Source of the DNA: Flavobacterium sp. 5
GTDB lineage: Bacteria; Bacteroidota; Bacteroidia; Flavobacteriales; Flavobacteriaceae
Assembly (NCBI RefSeq): GCF_002813295.1
Contig: NZ_PHUE01000001.1
Span: 4,836,001-4,900,000, forward strand
Direction: 5' to 3'
Length of the DNA: 64,000 nt
Below, piece after piece: positions 48,176 through 57,737 of the stretch. The notes beneath the pieces were generated by a model. It was given only the letters and a program-made list of their open reading frames with translations, was not told the DNA's origin and searched no databases. A program made the position numbers and the translations under genes. The stretch's first letter is position 1. Every line of letters starts with the position of its first letter.

Positions 48176-49426
48176 ATGTTATTCGAAGATTTATCACTTT
48201 CAAAAAGTATACAAAGAGCCGTATTTGAAGAAGGCTATACACAAGCAACACCTATTCAGGAACAATCGATACCAATTGTGTTGGCTGGAAAAGATTTGAT
48301 TGGTTGTGCTCAAACAGGAACTGGAAAAACCGCAGCTTTTGCAATCCCAATTATTCATCAATTGCATCGAATAGTAGGTTCAACAAAAAAAGCAAAAGTC
48401 ATTCGCGCACTTGTTGTCACTCCTACAAGAGAATTAGCGGTTCAAATTGGACAAAGTTTTGACACTTATGGCAAATACACCAATTTGACTCAATTGACAC
48501 TTTTTGGTGGTGTTTCTCAAAATCCACAAGTTGACGCTTTAAAAAACGGTGTAGATATTGTAATAGCAACACCAGGGCGATTATTAGACTTACACAAGCA
48601 AGGTTTTATAGATTTAAACCATTTACATACTTTAGTATTAGATGAGGCAGATCAGATGCTTGATATGGGTTTTGTTAATGATGTCAAAAAAATTGTTAAA
48701 CTGACTCCAAAAAATAGACAAACACTTTTCTTCTCTGCAACTATGCCAATAGCTATAAGAGAATTAGCCGAAATGTTTCTTACCGATCCAGAAACTGTAA
48801 CTGTTTCCCCTGTTTCTTCTACAGCAGAAAATGTTGAGCAACGTGTTTATTTTGTTGAAAAAACCGAAAAAAGAAACCTGCTTTATCATCTGATAAAAAA
48901 TGAAAATTTATCAAATGTTCTAGTATTTTCGAGAACAAAACATGGAGCAGATAATGTGGTAAAAGCGTTAAGAAAGAAAGATATTCCTGCCGAAGCAATT
49001 CACGGTGATAAATCACAAAATGCAAGACAGCGTGTTTTAGACGCGTTTAAAAACAAAGAAGTTGGAGTCCTTGTAGCTACTGATATTGCTGCCCGTGGTA
49101 TAGACATCGACCAACTGCCTTTCGTCATTAATTTTGATTTGCCTAATATTCCAGAAACATACGTGCATCGTATTGGAAGAACTGGTCGTGCTGGAAATGG
49201 CGGAATTGCAATTTCATTTTGCAGTAAAGATGAAAAGGATTATTGGAAAGACATTCAAAAACTTATAAAAGTGAATGTTGAAACCATAGATAATCATCCT
49301 TATCCATGGCATTCTGGCAATCCAACTTCAGATAGTAATCCTCCAAAAAATTCAAATAGAAGCGGAGGCGCACATAAATCTAGAAAATCGGATGCATCAA
49401 AGCAAAATAAAAAACGCTGGTATTAA
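48176..49426 (+). CDS. DEAD-box RNA helicase (RhlE-like)
   Basis: This 416-residue ATPase carries the helicase core motifs: Q-motif TPIQEQSIP, motif I AQTGTGKT, Ia PTRELAVQ, II DEAD in VLDEADQML, III SAT, and VI HRIGRTGRAG. The C-terminal tail from about residue 375 is short, basic and Ser/Asn-rich, as in RhlE-type helicases that aid RNA folding or ribosome assembly at low temperature. It is a single-gene unit with its own promoter and terminator. Confidence 0.95.
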   Translation: MLFEDLSLSKSIQRAVFEEGYTQATPIQEQSIPIVLAGKDLIGCAQTGTGKTAAFAIPIIHQLHRIVGSTKKAKVIRALVVTPTRELAVQIGQSFDTYGKYTNLTQLTLFGGVSQNPQVDALKNGVDIVIATPGRLLDLHKQGFIDLNHLHTLVLDEADQMLDMGFVNDVKKIVKLTPKNRQTLFFSATMPIAIRELAEMFLTDPETVTVSPVSSTAENVEQRVYFVEKTEKRNLLYHLIKNENLSNVLVFSRTKHGADNVVKALRKKDIPAEAIHGDKSQNARQRVLDAFKNKEVGVLVATDIAARGIDIDQLPFVINFDLPNIPETYVHRIGRTGRAGNGGIAISFCSKDEKDYWKDIQKLIKVNVETIDNHPYPWHSGNPTSDSNPPKNSNRSGGAHKSRKSDASKQNKKRWY

Positions 49427-49455
49427 AAAAATCAGTTAAGCATCTAAATTTATAA

Positions 49456-49488
49456 AACCATCTTTTAAACCTATTTTAAAAGATGGTT
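49456..49488. terminator. Terminator after the helicase gene
   Basis: A 13-bp stem (AACCATCTTTTAA / TTAAAAGATGGTT) with a 7-base loop is followed by TCTTTTTT on the plus strand. It also faces the converging hybrid-kinase gene. Confidence 0.88.
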
Positions 49489-49505
49489 CTTTTTTAGGAT
49501 CATAA

Positions 49506-51722
49506 TTAAACAACTACTTTAGTTTTTAAAATAAGACAATTAATAATTTTAAATAGCTGTACTGACTCAAATGGTTTTACAATAATATCGTTTATCCCTA
49601 CCATTATTGCCTCATCTGTTATTTCGTTTTTATCAAAAGCTGTTAATGCAATAATTGGAGTGTCAATTCCTTCCATCCTTATCCTTCTTGATGTTTCAAA
49701 TCCATTGATTAGAGGCATATTGATATCCATTAAAATAATATCAAATACTTCATTTTTTAAAATTTCTAAAGCCTTAAATCCATCATCTACTACAATGCAA
49801 GAATAATTGTTTTTTTCAATAATTTTTTTGGTTATCAATTGATTGATGTGATTATCTTCAACCACAAGGACTTTAAATATTTGACTAGAAGTTAAATCCA
49901 CTTGTATGTTATTTATAATTTCATTTATTTTTAAATTATTACACTCAAAATCAATACAAAAAGTAAAAACAGTGCCTTTTCCTAATTCACTTTCGACTAC
50001 AATATCACTACCAAAAAGTTCCAATAATCTTTTTACTATAGACAATCCCAAACCAGTACCTTGGTAATCGAGTTCTTTCCTTCCTACTTGAACAAATTTA
50101 TCAAAAATTTTATCTTGATCTAAAGATGCTATACCTATTCCGTTATCTTGTATTTTAATTTCAATAGAATGAACTTCCTCTTTCAAAGTTATTTGTCTAG
50201 CTATTATATCAACCTTCCCATTTTTTGTAAACTTCAAAGCATTACTAACCAAATTCATTAAAACTTGAGCAAATCGAAGTTTATCACCGATTAAACTTTC
50301 AGGGATTAATGGATCAACATCAATATATATTTTGTTATTATTTTTTTTAGCAATGAACGATAATGAATTTTTTATCATATTAAATTCATCTGTCAAATTA
50401 AATGTCATTCTATCTAAAATGATTTTATTCTCCTCAATTTTATTGATTTGCAAAATATCATTCACTAATGATAACAAATAACGAGCAGAAAATTTTAAAG
50501 AATTTAAATGTGGGCTTTTAGCGAGTTCTTTATGTTCTTCTAACAGTAGATCAGCAATACCAACAACTCCGTACAGCGGCGTCCTTAATTCATGGCTTAT
50601 TGTAGAAACAAATTGTGTTTTCAATAATGCTGATTCTTCTGCTTTTTTATTAGCAACAATCAACTCTTCATTGGCAACCAATAAATCTGCATTTGATTTT
50701 AATCTAAATCTATTATTCTTAATTAATGAGTTAAGAAAAAGTAACAAAACAAAAATAGCAATAATGAAAAGTAAAACTATTATCCTAGTTTTTTTTAAGC
50801 TTTGATATTGCAAATCTCTTTCAGTTTCAATTTTATCAACAGTACGCTTATATTCGTCCAGCTCAATATTAATACCTTCAATATTTGCTTTTTCTAATTT
50901 TTCTTCGGCATAAATTTCATCATTAAGTCGTGTGTAAATTTCTAAATTTTCATAAGCTTTTTTATAATCTTTCTGTTTTAGTAACAATTTAGAATATTCC
51001 AAATGCGAATAAGAAAGATCCGATTTTTCATTTAGCTTATTTCCTAGTCGAATAGCTTCTTTAAAATAAAAATCAGCTTTTGCATCTTCATTTTTAAAAT
51101 TATAGTACATACCATTAAGCATATCAAGTACAACTATAACAAAATCATTTTTATTCTTTTTATAATATGAATTAATAATTTTTAAACTTTCTTCTCCTTC
51201 TTTATAATTACCAATGTCAAAAAGTGCCCAAGTTAAATTGAGATTCGTAAAAGCAATTTGGGAAGAATCGGAAATTTTTTTGCTGTATTCAATCGCTTTT
51301 CTATAATACTGAATTCCTTCATCGTACTTCTTTTTTTCAAAACAAAACATATTCCCCAGGTTGTTATTCACCCTTTGCTTTATAGTATCGTTTTGAGTTA
51401 AATTCACATAAACTAAAGCTTTTTCGTAGTAAAAAATAGCTTTATCAAACTCTGCCAAAGCATTAAAATTTGCAGCAACATTATTATAATTTTCTGCAAT
51501 AAGAACATTATTTTTTATAGATATTGCTTTACGTAAAGCCAATCTTGAAATCAATAATGATTTTTCAAAATCTCCAGATTCTCTAAGTTTTGTAGCTGAT
51601 CCTATTAATTTATTAATTTCCTTTTTAGTTGGCAATTGAGTTTGCCCAATTATACTTGTTCCTAAAAAATTAAACCAAAACACAATTAATAAAACTATCC
51701 TTATTTGGGGCATAATAGACAT
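49506..51722 (-). CDS. TPR-containing hybrid sensor histidine kinase / response regulator
   Basis: This 738-residue protein has a signal-like N-terminus and TPR repeats (about 30-270) predicted in the periplasm. One membrane helix (about 312-332) is followed by a HisKA domain with FVSTISHELRTPLYG (H377). The HATPase has VLMNLVSNALKFTKNG, DNGIGI and GTGLGLSIVKRLL. A receiver domain has the phospho-aspartate D666 in IILMDINMPLINGF. It has no DNA-binding output, so it probably acts by phosphorelay to an unlinked partner. The -7 box at 51731 leaves almost no leader, so ATG 51713 (MPQIRI) may be the true start. Confidence 0.92.
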   Translation of the reverse strand: MSIMPQIRIVLLIVFWFNFLGTSIIGQTQLPTKKEINKLIGSATKLRESGDFEKSLLISRLALRKAISIKNNVLIAENYNNVAANFNALAEFDKAIFYYEKALVYVNLTQNDTIKQRVNNNLGNMFCFEKKKYDEGIQYYRKAIEYSKKISDSSQIAFTNLNLTWALFDIGNYKEGEESLKIINSYYKKNKNDFVIVVLDMLNGMYYNFKNEDAKADFYFKEAIRLGNKLNEKSDLSYSHLEYSKLLLKQKDYKKAYENLEIYTRLNDEIYAEEKLEKANIEGINIELDEYKRTVDKIETERDLQYQSLKKTRIIVLLFIIAIFVLLLFLNSLIKNNRFRLKSNADLLVANEELIVANKKAEESALLKTQFVSTISHELRTPLYGVVGIADLLLEEHKELAKSPHLNSLKFSARYLLSLVNDILQINKIEENKIILDRMTFNLTDEFNMIKNSLSFIAKKNNNKIYIDVDPLIPESLIGDKLRFAQVLMNLVSNALKFTKNGKVDIIARQITLKEEVHSIEIKIQDNGIGIASLDQDKIFDKFVQVGRKELDYQGTGLGLSIVKRLLELFGSDIVVESELGKGTVFTFCIDFECNNLKINEIINNIQVDLTSSQIFKVLVVEDNHINQLITKKIIEKNNYSCIVVDDGFKALEILKNEVFDIILMDINMPLINGFETSRRIRMEGIDTPIIALTAFDKNEITDEAIMVGINDIIVKPFESVQLFKIINCLILKTKVVV

Positions 51723-51730
51723 TGTTTTTT

Positions 51731-51738
51731 CAAATGTA
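51731..51738 (-). promoter_or_regulatory. -7 box of the hybrid kinase gene
   Basis: The minus strand has TACATTTG, matching TAnnTTTG, only 8 bases before the annotated ATG. It favours a start slightly downstream. Confidence 0.45.
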
Positions 51739-51812
51739 CATCAAAATATATCATTTTATAACATTTTTATTAGGAATATTCAAAACTTAAACAATTATTT
51801 TAAAAACAAAAA

Positions 51813-51839
51813 AGCAGTCACTTAAAAAAAGTAACTGCT
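51813..51839 (-). terminator. Terminator of the dicarboxylate symporter gene
   Basis: An 11-bp stem with one mismatch (AGCAGTTACTT / AAGTGACTGCT on the minus strand) is followed by TTTTTT. Confidence 0.8.
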
Positions 51840-51908
51840 ATCTATTTTGTATTCTTAAACTTCAATTTTTAGGATGTTTACCTAAATTAAAAAATTTTTA
51901 TTCGATAT

Positions 51909-53174
51909 TTAAATGTTTTCTTTTTCATCTTCCCATTTACCCACTACAGATGTTGCTAAGGCATTTCCTAAAACGTTTGTCGCACTTCTAAACATATCAC
52001 AAAAATGATCTATAGGCAATATTAAAGCAATACCTTCAATAGGAATTTTAAACATACCACATGTTGCGGCTACAACCACCAAACTAGCCCTGGGAACTCC
52101 CGCAATACCTTTACTAGTTAACATTAAAACAAAAAGCATTGTAAATTGGGTTGGATAATCCAGATGGATTCCATAAGCTTGTGCAATAAAAATACCTGCA
52201 AAAGTCATATACATCATACTTCCGTCAAGATTAAACGAATATCCTAATGGCAACATAAAAGAAACTATTTTATCTTTTACTCCAAATCGCTCCAATTCTT
52301 CAGTAAGTTTTGGAAAAACTGCTTCAGAACTTGTAGTTCCAAAAGCTATAATCAATGGACTTACTATATGTCTTAACAATGTTTTCATTCTATTTCCTAG
52401 GAAAAGGAACCCAATAGCAATCAATACAATCCAAAGTGTACTAATACCAATAAGAAACGAACCGAAAAATTTGAAATAGGTGATAGCTAATTCTTGAAAG
52501 TCACGAACAGCAAATACTCCTGCAATTGCACCAAAAACACCAATTGGCGCAAATTTCATGACGTAGTTCACCATTTTTAAAACGATATGTGAAGTTCTGT
52601 CTAAAAAATCAATAACAGGTTTCGCGTTATCTCCCATTGAAGCTGCCGCCAATCCAAAAAATATGGAAAAAATAACAATTTGCAAAATTTCGTTGGTAGC
52701 CATTGCCTCAAAAATACTTTTGGGTACAATATGCTCTATAAAATTTTCAAAAGATAAACTTTGAGTTTTTGCAGTTACATCTGAAGCAGTAGCTAAATCA
52801 ACATGAGACAAATTTAACCCAATACCTGGCTGCAATAAATTCACATATAACATTCCAATTAATAATGAGACAAAAGAAGCAGTAAAAAACCAAGCTAAAG
52901 CTTTCCCCCCTATCCTACCAACTGCTTTTATATCACCTAATTTTGCAATTCCAACTACCAAAGTAGTAAAAACCAAAGGTGCAATAATCATTTGCACAAG
53001 TCTAATAAAAATAGTAGCTAACATTTTTATTTTGGCACTAAATTCTTGAGTAATTTCTACAGCTACTGAGTTGTGAATGATAACACCTAATACGGCTCCT
53101 AAGAGCATTGCAACAAGAATCTGACCAGTTAGTCCTTTAAAAAAAGGTGTTTTTTTGGTTTCAATTGTAGTCAT
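51909..53174 (-). CDS. Dicarboxylate/amino acid:cation symporter (DAACS family)
   Basis: This 421-residue membrane protein has eight or so helices and two re-entrant loops. Family motifs include FIRLVQMIIAPLVFTTLVVG, the serine-rich AFGTTSSEAVFPKL (HP1), GYSFNLDGSMMYMTFA (substrate and sodium region of helix 7) and GIAGVPRASLVV (HP2). Homologues take up glutamate, aspartate or C4-dicarboxylates with Na+ or H+. The exact substrate cannot be fixed from sequence. It is monocistronic with its own terminator. Confidence 0.93.
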   Translation of the reverse strand: MTTIETKKTPFFKGLTGQILVAMLLGAVLGVIIHNSVAVEITQEFSAKIKMLATIFIRLVQMIIAPLVFTTLVVGIAKLGDIKAVGRIGGKALAWFFTASFVSLLIGMLYVNLLQPGIGLNLSHVDLATASDVTAKTQSLSFENFIEHIVPKSIFEAMATNEILQIVIFSIFFGLAAASMGDNAKPVIDFLDRTSHIVLKMVNYVMKFAPIGVFGAIAGVFAVRDFQELAITYFKFFGSFLIGISTLWIVLIAIGFLFLGNRMKTLLRHIVSPLIIAFGTTSSEAVFPKLTEELERFGVKDKIVSFMLPLGYSFNLDGSMMYMTFAGIFIAQAYGIHLDYPTQFTMLFVLMLTSKGIAGVPRASLVVVAATCGMFKIPIEGIALILPIDHFCDMFRSATNVLGNALATSVVGKWEDEKENI

Positions 53175-53300
53175 TTAATTAATTTCAAGGTTAATTTTCA
53201 ATATTTAGCTCGTCAAAATACTGAATATATTCTTCTTCAAAAAAACATTATTTTCATAACGTTATCAGAAGCAATATTTGTTTTTTGAAATTATTTTCAA

Positions 53301-54362
53301 TTACAAATATGTTTTATTTAAAAGAAAGAAATCGGCCAAAACAATAGCTGCCATAGCTTCTACAATAGGAACTGCACGAGGAACAACACATGGATCGTGA
53401 CGTCCTTTTCCAACCATTTCGGTGATATTTCCTTTATTATCTAAAGACTCTTGTTTTTGCATTATAGTAGCTACTGGTTTGAAAGCTACTCTAAAATAAA
53501 TATCCATTCCATTACTTATACCTCCTTGAATTCCTCCAGAAAGATTGGTTTGAGTAGTTCCATCAGAATTATATAAATCATTGTGTTCACTACCTTTCAT
53601 TTTTACACCTTCAAATCCGCTTCCAAATTCAAAACCTTTTACAGCATTAATAGACAACATTGCTTTTCCTAATTCAGCATGTAATTTATCGAATACAGGT
53701 TCACCTAATCCGATTGGCACATTTTGGATTACACAAGTAACTGTCCCTCCAACAGTATCACCTTCTTTACGAATTTGACGAATATATTCTTCCATGATTA
53801 TGGCAGATTCTTCATCTGGGCAACGTACTGGATTACTTTCTATTTTAGAAAAGTCTAATTCCTGATAAGGCTTTTCAAGAAAAATAGGTCCAACTGAAGA
53901 AACATATGCATTGAACTTTATTTCAGGAAGCATTTGTTTTGCAATAGCACCAGCTACTACTCTACTTGCTGTTTCACGTGCTGAACTTCGTCCACCACCT
54001 CTATAATCACGAAAACCATATTTTTTGTCATACACATAATCGGCATGACTTGGTCTGTAATTATCTTTAATATGTGAATAATCATCTGATTTTTGATTGG
54101 TATTTGGAATAATAAAACCAATTGGCGTACCTGTAGTTTTACCTTCAAAAATTCCAGATAAAAACTGTACATCATCTGGTTCTTTACGTTGGGTAACTAT
54201 TGCAGATTGACCTGGTTTTCTTCGCGACATTTCAAATTGAATTGCATCCAAATCTAGTTGAATTCCTGATGGACAACCATCAATAATTCCACCCAATGCT
54301 TCTCCATGCGATTCTCCAAAAGTGGTTACTCTATATAGTGTTCCGTAGCTATTTCCTGCCAT
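53301..54362 (-). CDS. aroC: Chorismate synthase
   Basis: This 353-residue enzyme makes chorismate from EPSP using reduced FMN, the last shared step of aromatic amino-acid synthesis. Family signatures are [18 protein letters not shown] at the N-terminus, [18 protein letters not shown] in the middle, and [17 protein letters not shown] near the end. Length is normal. The candidate -7 box 18 bases upstream supports the annotated ATG. Confidence 0.97.
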   Translation of the reverse strand: MAGNSYGTLYRVTTFGESHGEALGGIIDGCPSGIQLDLDAIQFEMSRRKPGQSAIVTQRKEPDDVQFLSGIFEGKTTGTPIGFIIPNTNQKSDDYSHIKDNYRPSHADYVYDKKYGFRDYRGGGRSSARETASRVVAGAIAKQMLPEIKFNAYVSSVGPIFLEKPYQELDFSKIESNPVRCPDEESAIIMEEYIRQIRKEGDTVGGTVTCVIQNVPIGLGEPVFDKLHAELGKAMLSINAVKGFEFGSGFEGVKMKGSEHNDLYNSDGTTQTNLSGGIQGGISNGMDIYFRVAFKPVATIMQKQESLDNKGNITEMVGKGRHDPCVVPRAVPIVEAMAAIVLADFFLLNKTYL

Positions 54363-54666
54363 TGTATAAAAATTTTACGCAAATGTAAGTTTTATGCATT
54401 AAACTAAAAATTATAAATTAGTAATATTTCACATTAATTACATTCAATATCTTTATAAATCCAATGGTTTTCAGAGGTAGTTTATAGTAAACTCTTAAAT
54501 TAACAAATATTCCTTTATATCAAATAATTTCAATTTTTAAAGCAAATCAATTATTTATTTTATCAAACAAAAAAATCAACCAATTGATTTAAAAATAATT
54601 AACATTGTTTTTCTATTTTTTGTAACTTTAAAAATCCAATATGGATAACCCCTTTAGAATAGGCAT
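54363..54666. other. Divergent intergenic region between aroC and a small OMP gene
   Basis: These 304 AT-rich bases contain the aroC -7 box and a near-match TAACTTTA at 54623-54630 that could serve the plus-strand gene. Nothing else was recognised. Confidence 0.5.
54380..54387 (-). promoter_or_regulatory. -7 box of aroC
   Basis: The minus strand reads TACATTTG, matching TAnnTTTG, 18 bases before the ATG. The -33 element is not clear. Confidence 0.5.
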
Positions 54667-55167
54667 ATGAAAAAAAACTACTATTGCTTATATTTATTAT
54701 TTGGTATCATCTTTTCTAGTCAAGCACAGGAAAACACTTTAAAAAATGCGATTGGGCTTCGATTTGGAAACAATCATGGCCTTGGCATTGAAGTTTCGTA
54801 TCAGAACAAACTATCTCTAAAAAACAGATTAGAACTTGATTTTGGTTGGACAAATGATAACCATACTGATGCTTTAAAAATATCTGGAATTTACCAATGG
54901 TATTGGAATTTTGAAAAGGAAGTAGATTGGTATGCAGGTTTTGGTGGAGGATTAGGATCTTGGAATACCGATAACAATTATATGAACAGCTATGGAAATG
55001 ATAATGGTATTTTTTATGTAATCAACGGTGATGTTGGTATTGAATATAACTTTAAAGAAATTCCTATTCAATTAGCTATAGATCTAAGACCTGAATATGT
55101 CTTTAATAATTATGAGAGAAATGATTTTGGAATTAACTTTGGTTTAAGCATTCGGTACAAATTCTAA
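54667..55167 (+). CDS. Small outer-membrane beta-barrel protein
   Basis: This 166-residue protein has a signal peptide ending near FSSQAQE. Alternating hydrophobic strands follow with glycine-rich turns (WYAGFGGGLGSWNTDNN). It ends in FGLSIRYKF, a terminal aromatic typical of barrels inserted by BamA. The size suggests an eight-stranded barrel. No ligand is predictable, and it stands alone with its own terminator. Confidence 0.8.
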   Translation: MKKNYYCLYLLFGIIFSSQAQENTLKNAIGLRFGNNHGLGIEVSYQNKLSLKNRLELDFGWTNDNHTDALKISGIYQWYWNFEKEVDWYAGFGGGLGSWNTDNNYMNSYGNDNGIFYVINGDVGIEYNFKEIPIQLAIDLRPEYVFNNYERNDFGINFGLSIRYKF

Positions 55168-55170
55168 AAT

Positions 55171-55210
55171 AAAAAATCCATCTCTATCAATAAAATAGGA
55201 TGGATTTTTT
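55171..55210. terminator. Terminator between the small OMP gene and bshA
   Basis: A 12-bp stem (AAAAAATCCATC / GATGGATTTTTT), with an inner CTAT/ATAG pairing, lies between converging genes and has T-runs on both strands. Confidence 0.88.
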
Positions 55211-55229
55211 ATTAATTATATTGAATTAC

Positions 55230-56363
55230 TTATTTGTATTTATTAATCGCTTTATGATATAAATCCTCATAGATTGGTAAAATATTTTTTATATCAAATT
55301 GTTCAGCAACATGCAACGCATTCTTTTTAAACTCATTAAGAACGCTGTCTTCTTTTAAAATTTTCAATGCATTTTCAGCCATTTCATTTACGTTACCAAC
55401 ATCACTCAAATAACCTGAAACGCCATCACTATTTACTTCAGGTAAACCTCCCGAATTACTTGATATTACGGGAACTCCACATGCCATAGCTTCGAGTGCT
55501 GCCAAACCAAAACTTTCGGTTTCTGAAGGCAAAAGAAACAAATCGGTAAGACACAAAATTCGGTCAATTTCATTGCTATTACCAAAGAATATTACCTTGT
55601 CCTGAATACCATATTTTCTGCACAACTTCTCTGCTTTCTCTTTTTCAGGTCCATCTCCTACCATCATTAATTTGGCTGGAATTTCTTTTTGAATCTTATA
55701 AAAAATCTTAATAATATCTGGAATTCGCTTTACTTTTCGAAAATTACTAATATGCGTAATTATTCTTTCATTATCGTTGGCCATTACTGAACGTCTACAA
55801 GGAACAGTCGGATCATAATCATTTTTATTTAATTCAATAAAATTAGGAATAACCTGAATTTGATTTTTTATATTGAATAATTTCAACGTATCATCTTTTA
55901 GACTTTGAGAAACTGAAGTCACATAATCTGATTTGTTTATACTAAATGTCACCGCTGGTTTATAAAAAGGATGATTCCCTACCAAAGTAATATCTGTCCC
56001 ATGCAGAGTTGTCACCATTGGAATATCAATTCCTTCATCTTTTAGCATTTGTTTCGCCATATAACCTGCATATGCGTGTGGGATAGCATAATGTACGTGC
56101 AAAACTTCAATTTTGTACAATTTAACCATATCCACCAATTTACTGGACAAAGCCAATTCGTAAGGCTGAAAATGAAAAAGAGGGTATTCAGGAACTATTA
56201 CTTCGTGATAATGAACATTTGGATTAAGTAATGCCAAACGTACTGGTTGACTATAGGTAATAAAATGAATTTCATGGCCTCTTCTAGCTAACTCCAAACC
56301 TAATTCTGTTGCAACTACTCCACTTCCGCCAAAAGTAGGATAACAAACAATTGCTATTTTCAT
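55230..56363 (-). CDS. bshA: N-acetyl-alpha-D-glucosaminyl L-malate synthase
   Basis: This 377-residue GT4 glycosyltransferase makes the first intermediate of bacillithiol from UDP-GlcNAc and malate. CYPTFGGSGVVATELGLELA at the N-terminus and the retaining-GT motif PSETESFGLAALEAMACGVP at the C-terminal domain are diagnostic, and LHVHYAIPHAY matches BshA. The product is a low-molecular-weight thiol precursor for redox and metal stress defence. No bshB or bshC is in the window. Confidence 0.93.
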   Translation of the reverse strand: MKIAIVCYPTFGGSGVVATELGLELARRGHEIHFITYSQPVRLALLNPNVHYHEVIVPEYPLFHFQPYELALSSKLVDMVKLYKIEVLHVHYAIPHAYAGYMAKQMLKDEGIDIPMVTTLHGTDITLVGNHPFYKPAVTFSINKSDYVTSVSQSLKDDTLKLFNIKNQIQVIPNFIELNKNDYDPTVPCRRSVMANDNERIITHISNFRKVKRIPDIIKIFYKIQKEIPAKLMMVGDGPEKEKAEKLCRKYGIQDKVIFFGNSNEIDRILCLTDLFLLPSETESFGLAALEAMACGVPVISSNSGGLPEVNSDGVSGYLSDVGNVNEMAENALKILKEDSVLNEFKKNALHVAEQFDIKNILPIYEDLYHKAINKYK

Positions 56364-56658
56364 ATATATATTTGATTGTTTTTATTGATCATATTTAATT
56401 TGCAAATCACTATAAATATTACTACTATATTTAGGTTATGCACTTTTTATATATGATTTTAAAGTCTAACGAAAGTAAGGAGATTAGCTGGGGTTTATTA
56501 TGAAAAAAAAGTTAAATTTTAACATTTTTAAGGTTAGGTCAAATGTTGTGTAATATGGTTCAATTGTATCGGACTATTTTCAAATTTAATTGACTGCATG
56601 CGTTATCACTTCGGACTAGAATGCAATTTAGTGATAGAATTCTACGAATAACCCCAAA

Positions 56659-56848
56659 TTTGACGTTCCAGACGTCAAGTTTGGGGTCATTAACGCCAAC
56701 TATGGGGTTCCAGACGCCATATTTGACGTTCCTGACATCAAATTTGGGGTTATACAACGTCAATTATGGGGTTCCAGGCGTCAAATTTAGGGTTCCGAAC
56801 GCCATATTTGACGTCTGCAGCGTCAACTATGGGGTCCTGAGGGCATAC
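56659..56848. repeat. Array of nine degenerate 21-bp near-palindromic units
   Basis: Units start at 56659, 56680, 56701, 56722, 56743 (22 bp), 56765, 56786, 56807 and 56828. The ideal unit is TTTGACGT-N5-ACGTCAAA, almost perfectly met by the first (8-bp arms, TCCAG loop). Others begin TATGGGGT, TTTGGGGT or TTTAGGGT and end ACGCCATA, ACGCCAAC or similar. A partial unit ending ACCCCAAA precedes 56659. Base composition is richer in G+C than the flanks. Confidence 0.9.
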
Positions 56849-56938
56849 GTATCATTATTGGGAATAAATACTATTGATGCAGCCTTAAAAATCTATTTAT
56901 TTTAAAACATACATCGTTTACTTCCTAATCTTTTTTTT

Positions 56939-57047
56939 GCGTGTGGGATTGAAGTAGAGCTCTTTTTATATTTGTCGATTTTTCTTCGCCGAATATAAAA
57001 AAGCAGGAACGGAAAGCCCGACCCGACCTTTTTGGGAGGGTCACGCC
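56939..57047 (+). ncRNA. Structured intergenic element, possibly Flavo-1-like RNA
   Basis: An outer stem pairs GCGTG (56939) with CACGC (57042-57046). One inner hairpin pairs CTTTTTATATT with AATATAAAAAAG around a TTCG-like loop. A second pairs GACC with GGTC around CCTTTTTGG. The conserved-looking stretches GGGATTGAAG and GGAAAGCCCGACCCG recall a dispersed flavobacterial intergenic element and the Flavo-1 candidate RNA of comparative-genomics surveys. The family name is from memory and unverified. Confidence 0.5.
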
Positions 57048-57104
57048 TAAATAAACTTTTTAAAACTAATGAAGTGAATTGAAATTGATGAAGTTAAAAA
57101 TAAT

Positions 57105-57719
57105 TTATTCCCAAAGCTTTTTTTGATGTGGTGCTCTTTTTTTATTAATCCATTTATTCAATTTGTAGCATAAAAAAGCAGATCCACTACCTACGATCGC
57201 ACCTGCCAAAACATCGGTAGGATAATGAACTCCGAGATACATTCGGGAATACCCTACTGCACCTGCCCACAAAAAAGAAGGTGCAATAACATACCATTTA
57301 GGATATGCCATGCTTAATGATGTAGCCGTTGCAAAAGCTGCAGAAGTATGTCCGGAAGGAAAGGAATAACTCGACTCATTAGTAACATTATCAATTTCTG
57401 GATAGGTTACATAGGGTCTATCTCGCTTAATACTGTTTTTTAATACAAGAGTAATAAATGCAGAAGCAGCCAATGTTTCTCCAACAAAGACTGCTTTTTT
57501 TTTGGTAGTACTGTCTTTTTCTATCAATCCGACAGCATATATAATAACTGGAGTTCCGATACTAATAGCAAAAGTACTATTGGTCACCCCTTTCATAAGA
57601 GGTTCTATGTTTGTATTTCTATTGAGATTGATTTTTTCTAAAAGATCAATATCTGAATTTTGAGCATTTGAAATTGAAAAACAAAACAGGAATAAAAAAA
57701 GACAAATAATTTTAGACAT
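57105..57719 (-). CDS. PAP2-family membrane phosphatase
   Basis: This 204-residue protein has a signal-like N-terminus and several membrane helices. The three phosphatase motifs are present: KNSIKRDRP, PSGHTS, and SRMYLGVHYPTDVLAG. These use a catalytic histidine on lipid phosphates or undecaprenyl pyrophosphate. It is the last gene of a six-gene minus-strand envelope run, 18 bases after its neighbour. The lipid substrate is not determined. Confidence 0.9.
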   Translation of the reverse strand: MSKIICLFLFLFCFSISNAQNSDIDLLEKINLNRNTNIEPLMKGVTNSTFAISIGTPVIIYAVGLIEKDSTTKKKAVFVGETLAASAFITLVLKNSIKRDRPYVTYPEIDNVTNESSYSFPSGHTSAAFATATSLSMAYPKWYVIAPSFLWAGAVGYSRMYLGVHYPTDVLAGAIVGSGSAFLCYKLNKWINKKRAPHQKKLWE

Positions 57720-57737
57720 CTTTTGTTTTTGATTCGG

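Larger units (their letters stand above)
56364..57104. other. Non-coding region with palindrome array and structured element
   Basis: These 741 bases lack a credible gene. They hold nine 21-bp near-palindromic units (56659-56848) and a structured element (56939-57047). Short ORFs on both strands over the array arise because 21 is a multiple of three. Confidence 0.75.

Noticed and set aside
56659..56848. 21-bp array as CRISPR, or as the coding sequence of the ORFs at 56560-56763 (-) and 56621-56905 (+)
   Set aside because: There are no spacers of unique sequence and no cas genes. The ORFs exist on both strands only because 21 is divisible by three, and neither has a signal or domain.
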